This document shows positions 7,843 to 14,943 of a DNA stretch of 27,622 nt, piece by piece. Each line of letters opens with the position of its first letter. Within the stretch, counting starts at the first letter, position 1. The notes under the pieces were generated by a model. It had not been told where the DNA came from. It worked only from the letters and a program-made list of their open reading frames with translations, and did no database searches. This stretch comes from JBFHES01 sp041584015 (GTDB taxonomy: Bacteria > Bacteroidota > Bacteroidia > Bacteroidales > M50B96): assembly GCA_041584015.1 (NCBI GenBank), contig JBFHES010000029.1, forward strand, positions 1 to 27,622, read 5' to 3'. The position numbers and the translations under genes were made by a program.

Positions 7843-8793
7843 ATGTCTCAGTCAATTCCATTATTTACAGATATTCAAAAAGCTCACGAACGAATTAAGC
7901 CGTTTGTGCATCATACTCCGGTGTTAAGTTCACAGAGTATTAATACAATCTGTGGTGCCGAAATATTCTTTAAGTGTGAAAATCTTCAAAAGGTTGGTGC
8001 GTTTAAATTTCGTGGTGCTTGTAATGCGGTGCTCTCTTTAAGCCCAAAGCAACTTAATAATGGAGTCGGAACACATTCAAGTGGGAATCATGCCCAGGCG
8101 CTTGCTTTGGCGGCAAAAATGAATGGCGCAAAGGCCTACATTGTTATGCCGGATAACTCCCCTGATGTAAAGAAGAAAGCGGTAGCTGGTTATGGTGCCG
8201 ATATTACGTTTTGCCAACCAACACTGCAGGCAAGGGAGTCAACCATGGAGCATGTCTTGAAGCAAACAGGGGCTACTTTTATTCACCCATACGACGATCC
8301 TCGAATTATTTGTGGACAAGGAACAGCTACTCTGGAATTGTTAGAAGAGCAATCGGATTTAGAAATTGTTATGACTCCAGTTGGTGGTGGCGGTTTGCTA
8401 AGTGGCACTGCCATTGCAGCAAAATCAATTAATGCTAAACTAAAGGTTATAGCCGCCGAACCCAAAGGAGCTGATGATGCATACAGGTCGTTTAAGAGTG
8501 GAACTTGGGTGCCTTCTGAAAATCCGCAAACAATGGCTGATGGCTTACTAACTTCTACAGGCGAACTTAATTTCGAGATCATACAAAAATATGTAGATGA
8601 TATTTATACGGTCTCAGAAGAATCAATTGTGACCGCCATGAAACTGGTTTGGGAGCGTATGAAGCTTATTATCGAACCATCATCTGCAGTGCCGCTTGCT
8701 GCCATACTAGAGAATCCCGAAGCATTCAAAAATAAGCGAATCGGCATAATTCTCTCAGGAGGTAATGTTGATTTGGCAAGTCTTCCATTTTAG
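7843..8793 (+). CDS. Serine racemase / threonine dehydratase-like PLP enzyme (fold type II)
   Basis: A 316-residue cytoplasmic PLP enzyme without the C-terminal ACT domain of biosynthetic IlvA. K55 in GAFKFRGA is the Schiff-base lysine and GGGG at 181-184 binds the PLP phosphate. Three details match eukaryotic serine racemase closely: HSSGNH (78-83, with S80 aligning with the second catalytic base), the divalent-metal set E206/A210/D212 in AAEPKGADDAYRS (human E210/A214/D216), and the segment LVWERMKLIIEPSSA near the C-terminus. Such enzymes interconvert L- and D-serine and also dehydrate serine or threonine to 2-oxoacids. The ATG follows the mlaD stop with no gap (TAAATG), which suggests translational coupling. 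The choice between racemase and dehydratase is not settled by sequence alone. Confidence 0.85.
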   Translation: MSQSIPLFTDIQKAHERIKPFVHHTPVLSSQSINTICGAEIFFKCENLQKVGAFKFRGACNAVLSLSPKQLNNGVGTHSSGNHAQALALAAKMNGAKAYIVMPDNSPDVKKKAVAGYGADITFCQPTLQARESTMEHVLKQTGATFIHPYDDPRIICGQGTATLELLEEQSDLEIVMTPVGGGGLLSGTAIAAKSINAKLKVIAAEPKGADDAYRSFKSGTWVPSENPQTMADGLLTSTGELNFEIIQKYVDDIYTVSEESIVTAMKLVWERMKLIIEPSSAVPLAAILENPEAFKNKRIGIILSGGNVDLASLPF

Positions 8794-8846
8794 AAATTCC
8801 TACAAGCTCTTAAGATAATTATATATAGTCTTGAAAAATAGAAGCT

Positions 8847-9476
8847 TTAGTTTAACTGATAGAGCAGGCTTATGTTGAATCCTGCGGATAGATGCATGTT
8901 ATCAACGATGCCAATTCCCGGAAGATAGTAAGTTGGAAAATTAGTGTCTTCAGTATTTAGCAAAACCCATGTGCCATGGATGTTTAGCGAAAGGATCATA
9001 TGTTCACTAATTTCAGCATTGAAATCAATACTTGGCTCAATTCCAACTGCAAACAAATTTCTATGCTTGTAGCTTGCTATAAAATCATTAAAATAGTCGC
9101 CTTGTAAATAGAATGTATTCTTGATTTGGTATGAAGTGGCAACAATACTAATGTAGGGAACTATATAGTCATTACCTGAAAATCCGATTCCTTCTTTAAT
9201 GTAAAATCCTTGTGTTTGTAAGTTGGAGTTTTCATAAATCGAGTCGCGCTTAACCAGAGCGTATCCAACTATTGACTTGAAGTTGAGATTCATTTTTTCA
9301 GATTTGTAGATATGAACAGGTTCGAAAACAAAACCGCGTGAATTGGATACAATATTGCTCGTTATAGTTTTGCTTAACTCGAGACCGACGATATTCGTGT
9401 TTTGCCCCAATGCAGTGCAGGAAACAATTAACACGGCAATTGTAATGCTAATTAAATATTTCAATTTGATAGTCAT
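8847..9476 (-). CDS. Probable outer-membrane protein, DUF6048-like
   Basis: The start chosen is ATG at 9476, where a signal peptide begins (MTIKLKYLISITIAVLIVSC). The frame extends upstream, but that extension lies inside the preceding gene. The 209-residue protein shows alternating hydrophobic and polar beta-strands and ends in SLLYQLN, which suggests a small outer-membrane beta-barrel. Size, signal peptide and position after a CEDT-type lipoprotein fit DUF6048, which I recall following DUF6452 in this phylum; the assignment is from memory. The start overlaps the end of the lipoprotein gene by 29 bases, so the two are translated from one message. Function unknown. Confidence 0.7.
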   Translation of the reverse strand: MTIKLKYLISITIAVLIVSCTALGQNTNIVGLELSKTITSNIVSNSRGFVFEPVHIYKSEKMNLNFKSIVGYALVKRDSIYENSNLQTQGFYIKEGIGFSGNDYIVPYISIVATSYQIKNTFYLQGDYFNDFIASYKHRNLFAVGIEPSIDFNAEISEHMILSLNIHGTWVLLNTEDTNFPTYYLPGIGIVDNMHLSAGFNISLLYQLN

Positions 9477-9879
9477 TTTCGTTAACGTTAATTGGGAATT
9501 CAGTTGAATAATCAAGGATTGTAAATGCAACACTGTCGAAAGTGGTAGTGCTTAGTTTTTCAAAAGAATGAAGCGTTATTGTAAATCCACATTGCTTTGA
9601 CTCAAAATCGAATGCTCGCCTGTATTTAAACGAGAGCGTATCTGTATGATTTGTCCCATAAAAGAGGTAGGTGCAAGTATCCGAGTTCATGTTTAATGGA
9701 AGACTTACGGTTTGTAAAGTCATATCAATTTTCCCGGTCGCGTTAATTGCCTGAATATAATTGTACTCTTCTGTAATATAAGGAACAAGATTAGCAGCAG
9801 GTTCTGATGTATCTTCGCAGAGAGTGCAGGATGACAGAAAAAATGTAAACAAGCAAAGTAGTTTGAATGACTGTTTCAT
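9448..9879 (-). CDS. Small lipoprotein, DUF6452-like
   Basis: A 143-residue lipoprotein precursor. The signal peptide ends in the lipobox LSSC with C18 as the lipidated cysteine, followed at once by TLCEDTSEPA. The body is beta-rich (DTLSFKYRRAFDFESKQCGF, then TTTFDSVAFTIL). The motifs CEDT, DTLSFKYRR and the QCGF cysteine fit DUF6452, a Bacteroidota family of unknown function usually encoded beside DUF6048; this naming is from memory. Three further cysteines (in LCED, SDTCTY and KQCGF) could form a disulfide outside the cytoplasm. It is the first gene of a two-gene operon whose second gene overlaps its end by 29 bases. Confidence 0.75.
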   Translation of the reverse strand: MKQSFKLLCLFTFFLSSCTLCEDTSEPAANLVPYITEEYNYIQAINATGKIDMTLQTVSLPLNMNSDTCTYLFYGTNHTDTLSFKYRRAFDFESKQCGFTITLHSFEKLSTTTFDSVAFTILDYSTEFPINVNENDYQIEIFN

Positions 9880-10061
9880 TTATAGTAGTTTAATTGTCGT
9901 ATTGTAAAGGTAGTCATTTTGATAGATTATAGGATACTTTGAAACTATAAACAATGATTATTACTTTAAACGTTGGAAGTTTGTAATTATTATTAAAGCA
10001 ATACTTCAATAAAAAAATGAAATTAGTGGCAGGTCTCTCTGGCAATTCTATTATGATTCCT

Positions 10062-10069
10062 TAGCTTTG
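10062..10069 (+). promoter_or_regulatory. Candidate -7 element for the tricorn-type protease gene
   Basis: TAGCTTTG matches TAnnTTTG exactly. The -33 position holds CTGG (10039-10042) rather than TTGG, with about 20 bases between. The element contains the TTG that would be the most upstream possible start of the next frame, which supports the ATG at 10115 as the true start, with a leader of about 40 bases. Confidence 0.5.
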
Positions 10070-10114
10070 AACAAATCTAATTCATTAAGCTTAGTATTCC
10101 CAAAACTTATACCT

Positions 10115-13100
10115 ATGAAAAAGTGCTTCTTAAGTCTGTTACTAACTTTTGTTTTTGCAAGTTCGCTATTTGCTCAGAATTCACCTTTATGGATGAGATA
10201 TCCGGCAATTTCTCCAAACGGAGAAACAATCGCTTTTAGTTTTGGCGGCGATCTATACACGGTGCCGGCCATGGGTGGTGAAGCTAAAATGTTAACGATT
10301 AATGATGCGTATGATTTTATGCCGGTTTGGTCGCGAGATGGCAATCATATTGCTTTTGCATCTAACCGATCTGGTAATTTCGATGTGTTTCTTATACCAG
10401 CCAAAGGAGGTAAGGCGAATCGCTTAACTTATCATTCGGCACAAGATTATCCATCAGATTTTAGTGCGGATGGTAAGCATGTTGTGTTTTCTTCTTCAAG
10501 ACTGGATGCGGCAACAAATCAGCAGTTTCCTTCGGGAGGATTGTCAGAGCTGTATCAAGTGCCTGTTAATGGAGGCCGTGTAAAGCAAGTGTTGAGTACA
10601 CCTGCAGAGTTAGCACGCTTGAATAATGATGGAACAAAAATAGTGTTTCAGGATAACAAGGGCTACGAGAATAAATGGCGCAAGCATCATGTATCTTCTG
10701 TTACACGCGATATCTGGGTTTACAATACTTCAGACAAATCATACAATCAGTTAACTAGCTTTAAAGGTGAGGATAGGAATCCGGTGTTCAGTGCTGATGG
10801 ATCGCATGTTATTTATTTGAGTGAGGAACAAGGCGATTTTAATATTTTTAAAATGAACATTGAAAACCCTGCTGAAAAAACTCAGTTAACCAAGTTTAAA
10901 AAACATCCGGTTCGTTTCTTATCATCTAGTAATAACAACAAGCTCTGCTTTGGTTTTGATGGTGAGATATACATTATGAATGAAAATGAGCAGGCGCAAA
11001 AAGTTAATATTTCACTGCTGATAGAGGATCGTTACAACCCAGAGCTAACAATCCCAATTAGTGGTGGAATAACTGACATGGCGGTTTCTCCAAATGGGAA
11101 GGAAGTAGCAGCCATTGTACGTGGTGAAGTATTTGTGTCGAGCATTAAAGAAGGAACCAGCAAGCGAATTACCAATACGCCAGAACGCGAAAGGAATATT
11201 CAGTTTAGCCCTGATGGCAGGACCTTGCTTTATTCTGGAGAACGTAATGGCAGTTGGAATTTATATGAAACTAAAATAAAGCGTGAAGAAGAGAAATATT
11301 TCTTCAATGCCACTTTGTTAGAAGAGTCGGTTTTATTGGAAACGAAGAATGAAACATTTCAACCGGCATATTCGCCGAACGGAAAGGAGGTGGCCTTTTT
11401 AGAAGAAAGAACAACACTGAAAGTCATTAATCTGAAAAGTAAAAAAGTTAGAGAGATTGTTAGTGGTAACCAGAATTATTCTTATTCCGATGGGGATCAG
11501 CATTACGAATGGTCGCCGGATAGCAAATGGTTTTTAGTGAACTTTCTGCCGGGTAAGCTTTGGATCTCCGAACTTGGTTTGGTAAGTGCATCTGGTGGAA
11601 CAGATGTGATTAATCTTACTAAAAGTGGTTTTAGTGACAATGGTGGTGGCTGGTCGATGAAAGGCCAAATGGTTTATTGGGCCTCGGATAGAGATGGAAT
11701 GAAGAATCGCGGAAGCTGGGGCTCAGAGTATGATGTTTATGCTATGTTCTTAACTCAGGATGCCTGGGATCAATATAAAATGCCTAAGGAAGAATACGAG
11801 TTGCAAAAGGAAGCGAAGAAAAAGAAAAAGAAGAAAAGCAAGAAGGATAAAACTGATGATGAGGGGGATGACAAGAAGGAGGAGAAAGATGAAGTTGAAT
11901 CTTTTGACTTTGATCTGGAGGATGTAGAGAATCGTAAGGTACGACTTACAATTCATTCATCCAGATTGTCTAATGCCCTATTGTCGAAGGATGGTGAGAA
12001 ACTGTATTATGTGGCCAGAACCGAAAAGGGATATGATTTATGGACGACAAAACTAAAAACAAAGGAGACCAAGATATTGGTTAAGGGCTTGTCAAAAGGA
12101 GGAGCAAGGCTTGTTCCTGACAAAGAGTGGAAGAATTTATTTGTCTTAGCCGACGGCAAAATTTCCAAGGTTGAATTGGCAAAAGGAGCAAAGTCTTCAA
12201 TAAAGTTCAGGTCAGAGATGATCCTTAATCAGGAGCTTGAACGCAACTATTTATATGAACATGCCTGGCGTCAGGTAAAAAAGAAGTTTTATGTAAAGGA
12301 TTTGCATAAGGTTGACTGGGAAGACTATAAAAAAGAATATGCCAAGTTTCTTCCGTATATCAAGAATAACTATGATTTTGCTGAGATGTTAAGCGAATTA
12401 TTAGGAGAATTAAACGCGTCGCATACAGGAGCAAGTTTTTGGCAGGGAAGCAGAATGGGGGATCAGACTGCAACGCTTGCGTTGTTTTATGATGAAAGTT
12501 ATAATGGTGTTGGTTTGAAGATTCTAGAGGTGATAGAGAAAAGTCCGGTTGTTAAAAAGGACTCGAAAATTACCGAAGGTATTGTTATTGAAAAGATTGA
12601 TGGTGTTGAGATATTAGCAGATATGAACTATTATCAGCTGCTAAATAGAAAGGCGAATAAAAATGTGCTGTTGTCGCTTTATAACCCAAAAACTAAGATT
12701 AGGTGGGAGGAAGTTGTTCGTCCGATTTCTCGCAGGGCAGAGAATGAATTGCTGTATCAACGATGGGTGAAGAATTGCAGAGAAATTGTGGAAAAGGCAT
12801 CAAACGGTAAGGTGGGTTATGTACATGTTCGTAGCATGAACGATAAAAGTTATCGTGTGGTTTATGAAGAGGTGCTTGGCAAGCATTACCAAAATGATGC
12901 ATTGATTGTGGATACGCGATTTAATGGCGGTGGCTGGCTACACGATGATTTGGCAACTTTCTTGAATGGAAAACAATACATTAAAATGTCGCCGCGGGGG
13001 CAGGATTTGGGCATCGAACCGCGCTTTAAATGGGCAAAGCCTTCGTGTGTTGTTATGAGCGAAAGTAATTACTCAGATGCGCATATGTTTCCTTTTGCCT

Positions 13101-13354
13101 ATCAGGCATTGGGTATTGGTAAATTGGTTGGCATGCCTGTGCCGGGTACGGGTACAGCTGTATGGTGGGAGCGTTTACAGAATGGTGTTACCTTTGGAAT
13201 CCCGCAGGTTGGTATGCTATCGAATAATGGCACCTACTTGGAAAATACACAATTAGAACCCGATATTAAAGTGGCGAACCAGCCAGCAATTGTGAGTAAA
13301 GGAACTGACCAGCAATTAGAAGCTGCGGTAAAGGAATTACTTAAAAGGAAGTAG
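10115..13354 (+). CDS. Tricorn-type S41 serine protease, secreted
   Basis: A 1079-residue protein with a signal peptide (MKKCFLSLLLTFVFASSLFA). Repeated PD40 beta-propeller blades fill roughly residues 20-560 (for example PVWSRDGNHIAFASNRSGN). A C-terminal tricorn core and PDZ-like segment precede the S41 domain. The archaeal tricorn tetrad S745/H746/S965/E1023 is mirrored in spacing: S769-H770 in NASHTGA, S987 in SNYSDAHMF and E1043 in YLENTQLEPDI. NGGGW after VDTR lies in the oxyanion region. A Lys-rich then Asp/Glu-rich linker lies at about 565-600, between the propeller and catalytic halves. The protease probably degrades peptides in the periplasm; substrates are unknown. It appears monocistronic. 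The start at 10115 is chosen because it begins the signal peptide. Confidence 0.93.
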   Translation: MKKCFLSLLLTFVFASSLFAQNSPLWMRYPAISPNGETIAFSFGGDLYTVPAMGGEAKMLTINDAYDFMPVWSRDGNHIAFASNRSGNFDVFLIPAKGGKANRLTYHSAQDYPSDFSADGKHVVFSSSRLDAATNQQFPSGGLSELYQVPVNGGRVKQVLSTPAELARLNNDGTKIVFQDNKGYENKWRKHHVSSVTRDIWVYNTSDKSYNQLTSFKGEDRNPVFSADGSHVIYLSEEQGDFNIFKMNIENPAEKTQLTKFKKHPVRFLSSSNNNKLCFGFDGEIYIMNENEQAQKVNISLLIEDRYNPELTIPISGGITDMAVSPNGKEVAAIVRGEVFVSSIKEGTSKRITNTPERERNIQFSPDGRTLLYSGERNGSWNLYETKIKREEEKYFFNATLLEESVLLETKNETFQPAYSPNGKEVAFLEERTTLKVINLKSKKVREIVSGNQNYSYSDGDQHYEWSPDSKWFLVNFLPGKLWISELGLVSASGGTDVINLTKSGFSDNGGGWSMKGQMVYWASDRDGMKNRGSWGSEYDVYAMFLTQDAWDQYKMPKEEYELQKEAKKKKKKKSKKDKTDDEGDDKKEEKDEVESFDFDLEDVENRKVRLTIHSSRLSNALLSKDGEKLYYVARTEKGYDLWTTKLKTKETKILVKGLSKGGARLVPDKEWKNLFVLADGKISKVELAKGAKSSIKFRSEMILNQELERNYLYEHAWRQVKKKFYVKDLHKVDWEDYKKEYAKFLPYIKNNYDFAEMLSELLGELNASHTGASFWQGSRMGDQTATLALFYDESYNGVGLKILEVIEKSPVVKKDSKITEGIVIEKIDGVEILADMNYYQLLNRKANKNVLLSLYNPKTKIRWEEVVRPISRRAENELLYQRWVKNCREIVEKASNGKVGYVHVRSMNDKSYRVVYEEVLGKHYQNDALIVDTRFNGGGWLHDDLATFLNGKQYIKMSPRGQDLGIEPRFKWAKPSCVVMSESNYSDAHMFPFAYQALGIGKLVGMPVPGTGTAVWWERLQNGVTFGIPQVGMLSNNGTYLENTQLEPDIKVANQPAIVSKGTDQQLEAAVKELLKRK

Positions 13355-13389
13355 CAACCAATAATAGCTGCTAATAATGCAATTCAGGT

Positions 13390-13433
13390 AATGGTTCATA
13401 CTTTTCTTTATTATAAGAAAAGTATGAACCATT
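13390..13433. repeat. Perfect 19-bp inverted repeat with 6-base loop (operator or terminator)
   Basis: Arms 13390-13408 and 13415-13433 are exact reverse complements around the loop TATTAT. Each arm includes the segment GGTTCATACTTTTCTT. The stem is AT-rich and has no T-run after it on either strand, so it is a poor intrinsic terminator. It ends two bases before the TATATTTG promoter element of the 43-residue membrane protein and covers the -33 region, which suits an operator. It also sits 35 bases after the protease stop, so an RNA stem protecting or ending that message is possible. Confidence 0.85.
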
Positions 13434-13435
13434 GC

Positions 13436-13443
13436 TATATTTG
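13436..13443 (+). promoter_or_regulatory. Candidate -7 element for the 43-residue membrane protein
   Basis: TATATTTG is an exact match to TAnnTTTG. No TTG lies at the expected -33 distance, because that region is occupied by the inverted repeat. Transcription would start near 13449, about 40 bases before the ATG. Confidence 0.45.
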
Positions 13444-13487
13444 AATGTTTCCAAAAATGAATAAAGAAGATAAAATCAAAATTACAA

Positions 13488-13619
13488 ATGCAGACTTTCA
13501 CCATCATACTTGCCGTATTTTTTATCCTGGCAATGCTTGTTACTATCGCCGCATCGCACTCAAAATTTGCAGGTAGAATGAATAAGTTTTTTACTCGATT
13601 TTTTGACGATGGCGTTTAG
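13488..13619 (+). CDS. Small (43-residue) single-helix membrane protein
   Basis: ATG at 13488 to TAG at 13617-13619 encodes 43 residues. Residues 5-22 (TIILAVFFILAMLVTIAA) form one strong transmembrane helix. A basic amphipathic stretch follows (KFAGRMNKFFTRFF) and the protein ends in an acidic DDGV. The pattern of helix, basic face and acidic tip looks like a genuine small membrane protein rather than chance. It has its own promoter-like element and a palindrome upstream. Its stop codon overlaps that of the DUF418 gene on the other strand by 4 bases, so the two converge with no room for a terminator. I do not recognise the family; regulator of a membrane partner is one possibility. Confidence 0.6.
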   Translation: MQTFTIILAVFFILAMLVTIAASHSKFAGRMNKFFTRFFDDGV

Positions 13620-14824
13620 TCCTTCGAAATTATGGTCACTGGTTTGCCATAAGCCAGACGGCGCCATAACCATTCAACCGGGCCTTGTTTATGTCCTTTC
13701 AACCAAATTTGTGTGAGCAATATTTGGGTCGACCAAACTATTACAACCAGAATTATTAGTTGCCATATTGGTAAGGAATTATAAAGTCCTAATCCATGGC
13801 CATAGAACAGAAGTGTGCAAATTATTGATTGCAATAAATAATTGCTTAAGGCAGTTTTACCAATGTTTGAAATCCAGGTAAACAATATGCTTGTAGCTTT
13901 GGTTTTGGCTAATATATTCAATATTGCAATGTAAGCCAGCGCCATAAATAAGCTTCCAATATAATTGAAATTAACGCCTTTAAACATGGAGAACTCGAAT
14001 GACCAATTGTGCTGAAAGTTGAGCATGACACCGGTAAGGATTAACAATGAACCTGCAATTATTCCAATGGTGCTAACCAGTGTTAATGTTTTTCTTGATA
14101 CCTTACCAATTAAAAAACCCGATTTGTAAATAGCCATCCCCAATAACATCAAGCCCAGGCATTTCCAAAGTGTGTAGAAAAAGAATATGCCGAATTGAAA
14201 CATTAGAGCGGTTTCAGCACGCATGCTCATTTGTCCCCAATAAGGGCCTTTCATTATTTCTAGTTCCTGCTCTATAATTTCGGCTCCTGGCTTCCATTGC
14301 GAAGCACTTTCAGCTATGGATGCTTCTGGCCAGAATTGCATGGTCCATGCAAAAAACATATTGAGTAATAAGGGGACGATGAAAAAGATACTGCCCCAGA
14401 TAAGCAGCTTTTTAAAATTGAGATTTCTGAACATCATGGCAATTAATCCGATGATGCCATAACCTACGAGTATATCGCCATACCAGATGAAATAGGCGTG
14501 TACCATTCCTATCAGGATTAACCACATCATTCTTTTGCGCATGAGTTTAACAAAGTTAAACTCGTTTTGAATGGACTTTTCCCAGATGATGAGAATACCG
14601 GCTCCGAATAGAATTGAAAAAATGGATATGAATTTCTGATCGGCTATAACATGAACCAGCATCCAAATGATTTGATTCAGTAAGGATAATTCTCCCTGAG
14701 CAATTGGATTGCTGTATGCTGCCCGAATTAATCCAAAGCTTTGGATGTTCATTAAAAGTATTCCGAGGATGGCAATTCCGCGAATAATATCTAATTGAAT
14801 AATACGAGGCTTGGCTACAGTCAT
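13616..14824 (-). CDS. DUF418-family integral membrane protein (YeiB-like)
   Basis: A 402-residue polytopic membrane protein. The N-terminal RIIQLDIIRGIAILGILLMN and the C-terminal GPVEWLWRRLAYGKP are signatures of DUF418 proteins related to E. coli YeiB. The sequence shows a heparan-alpha-glucosaminide acetyltransferase-like N-terminal half followed by the DUF418 C-terminal half, with about ten hydrophobic segments. The family is thought to include membrane acyltransferases, but no substrate is established. The gene appears to stand alone: the ABC-F gene upstream is on the same strand but ends 119 bases away. Its end overlaps the stop codon of the 43-residue membrane protein. Confidence 0.9.
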   Translation of the reverse strand: MTVAKPRIIQLDIIRGIAILGILLMNIQSFGLIRAAYSNPIAQGELSLLNQIIWMLVHVIADQKFISIFSILFGAGILIIWEKSIQNEFNFVKLMRKRMMWLILIGMVHAYFIWYGDILVGYGIIGLIAMMFRNLNFKKLLIWGSIFFIVPLLLNMFFAWTMQFWPEASIAESASQWKPGAEIIEQELEIMKGPYWGQMSMRAETALMFQFGIFFFYTLWKCLGLMLLGMAIYKSGFLIGKVSRKTLTLVSTIGIIAGSLLILTGVMLNFQHNWSFEFSMFKGVNFNYIGSLFMALAYIAILNILAKTKATSILFTWISNIGKTALSNYLLQSIICTLLFYGHGLGLYNSLPIWQLIILVVIVWSTQILLTQIWLKGHKQGPVEWLWRRLAYGKPVTIISKD

Positions 14825-14943
14825 TTTGTTAGGTTTGAGTTTGCAAATTAGTTATAATTCAATTCTTGACGAACAGAATCCTGAGTTTATTACAAGCACC
14901 TTCAAAACGAATTAATTGTGTTTAGCTATTGTTACCTGGTGTC

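Noticed and set aside
9477..9533. Longer start for the DUF6048-like protein
   Set aside because: The extra 19 residues precede a normal signal peptide and lie wholly within the upstream lipoprotein gene.
10067..10114. TTG start 16 codons upstream of the tricorn-type protease signal peptide
   Set aside because: The TTG is part of the TAGCTTTG promoter element, and the signal peptide begins at the ATG at 10115.
11750..11956. Minus-strand hydrophobic frame opposite the protease linker
   Set aside because: It is the complement of the Lys/Glu-rich codons, which reads as Phe/Leu; an artefact of the antisense strand.
13457..13576. Alternative small ORF starting MNKEDKIKITNAD in another frame over the 43-residue membrane protein
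   Set aside because: The product has no recognisable structure and is rich in His/Cys/Tyr/Arg in a scattered way. The overlapping frame gives a clean transmembrane helix and better explains the region.
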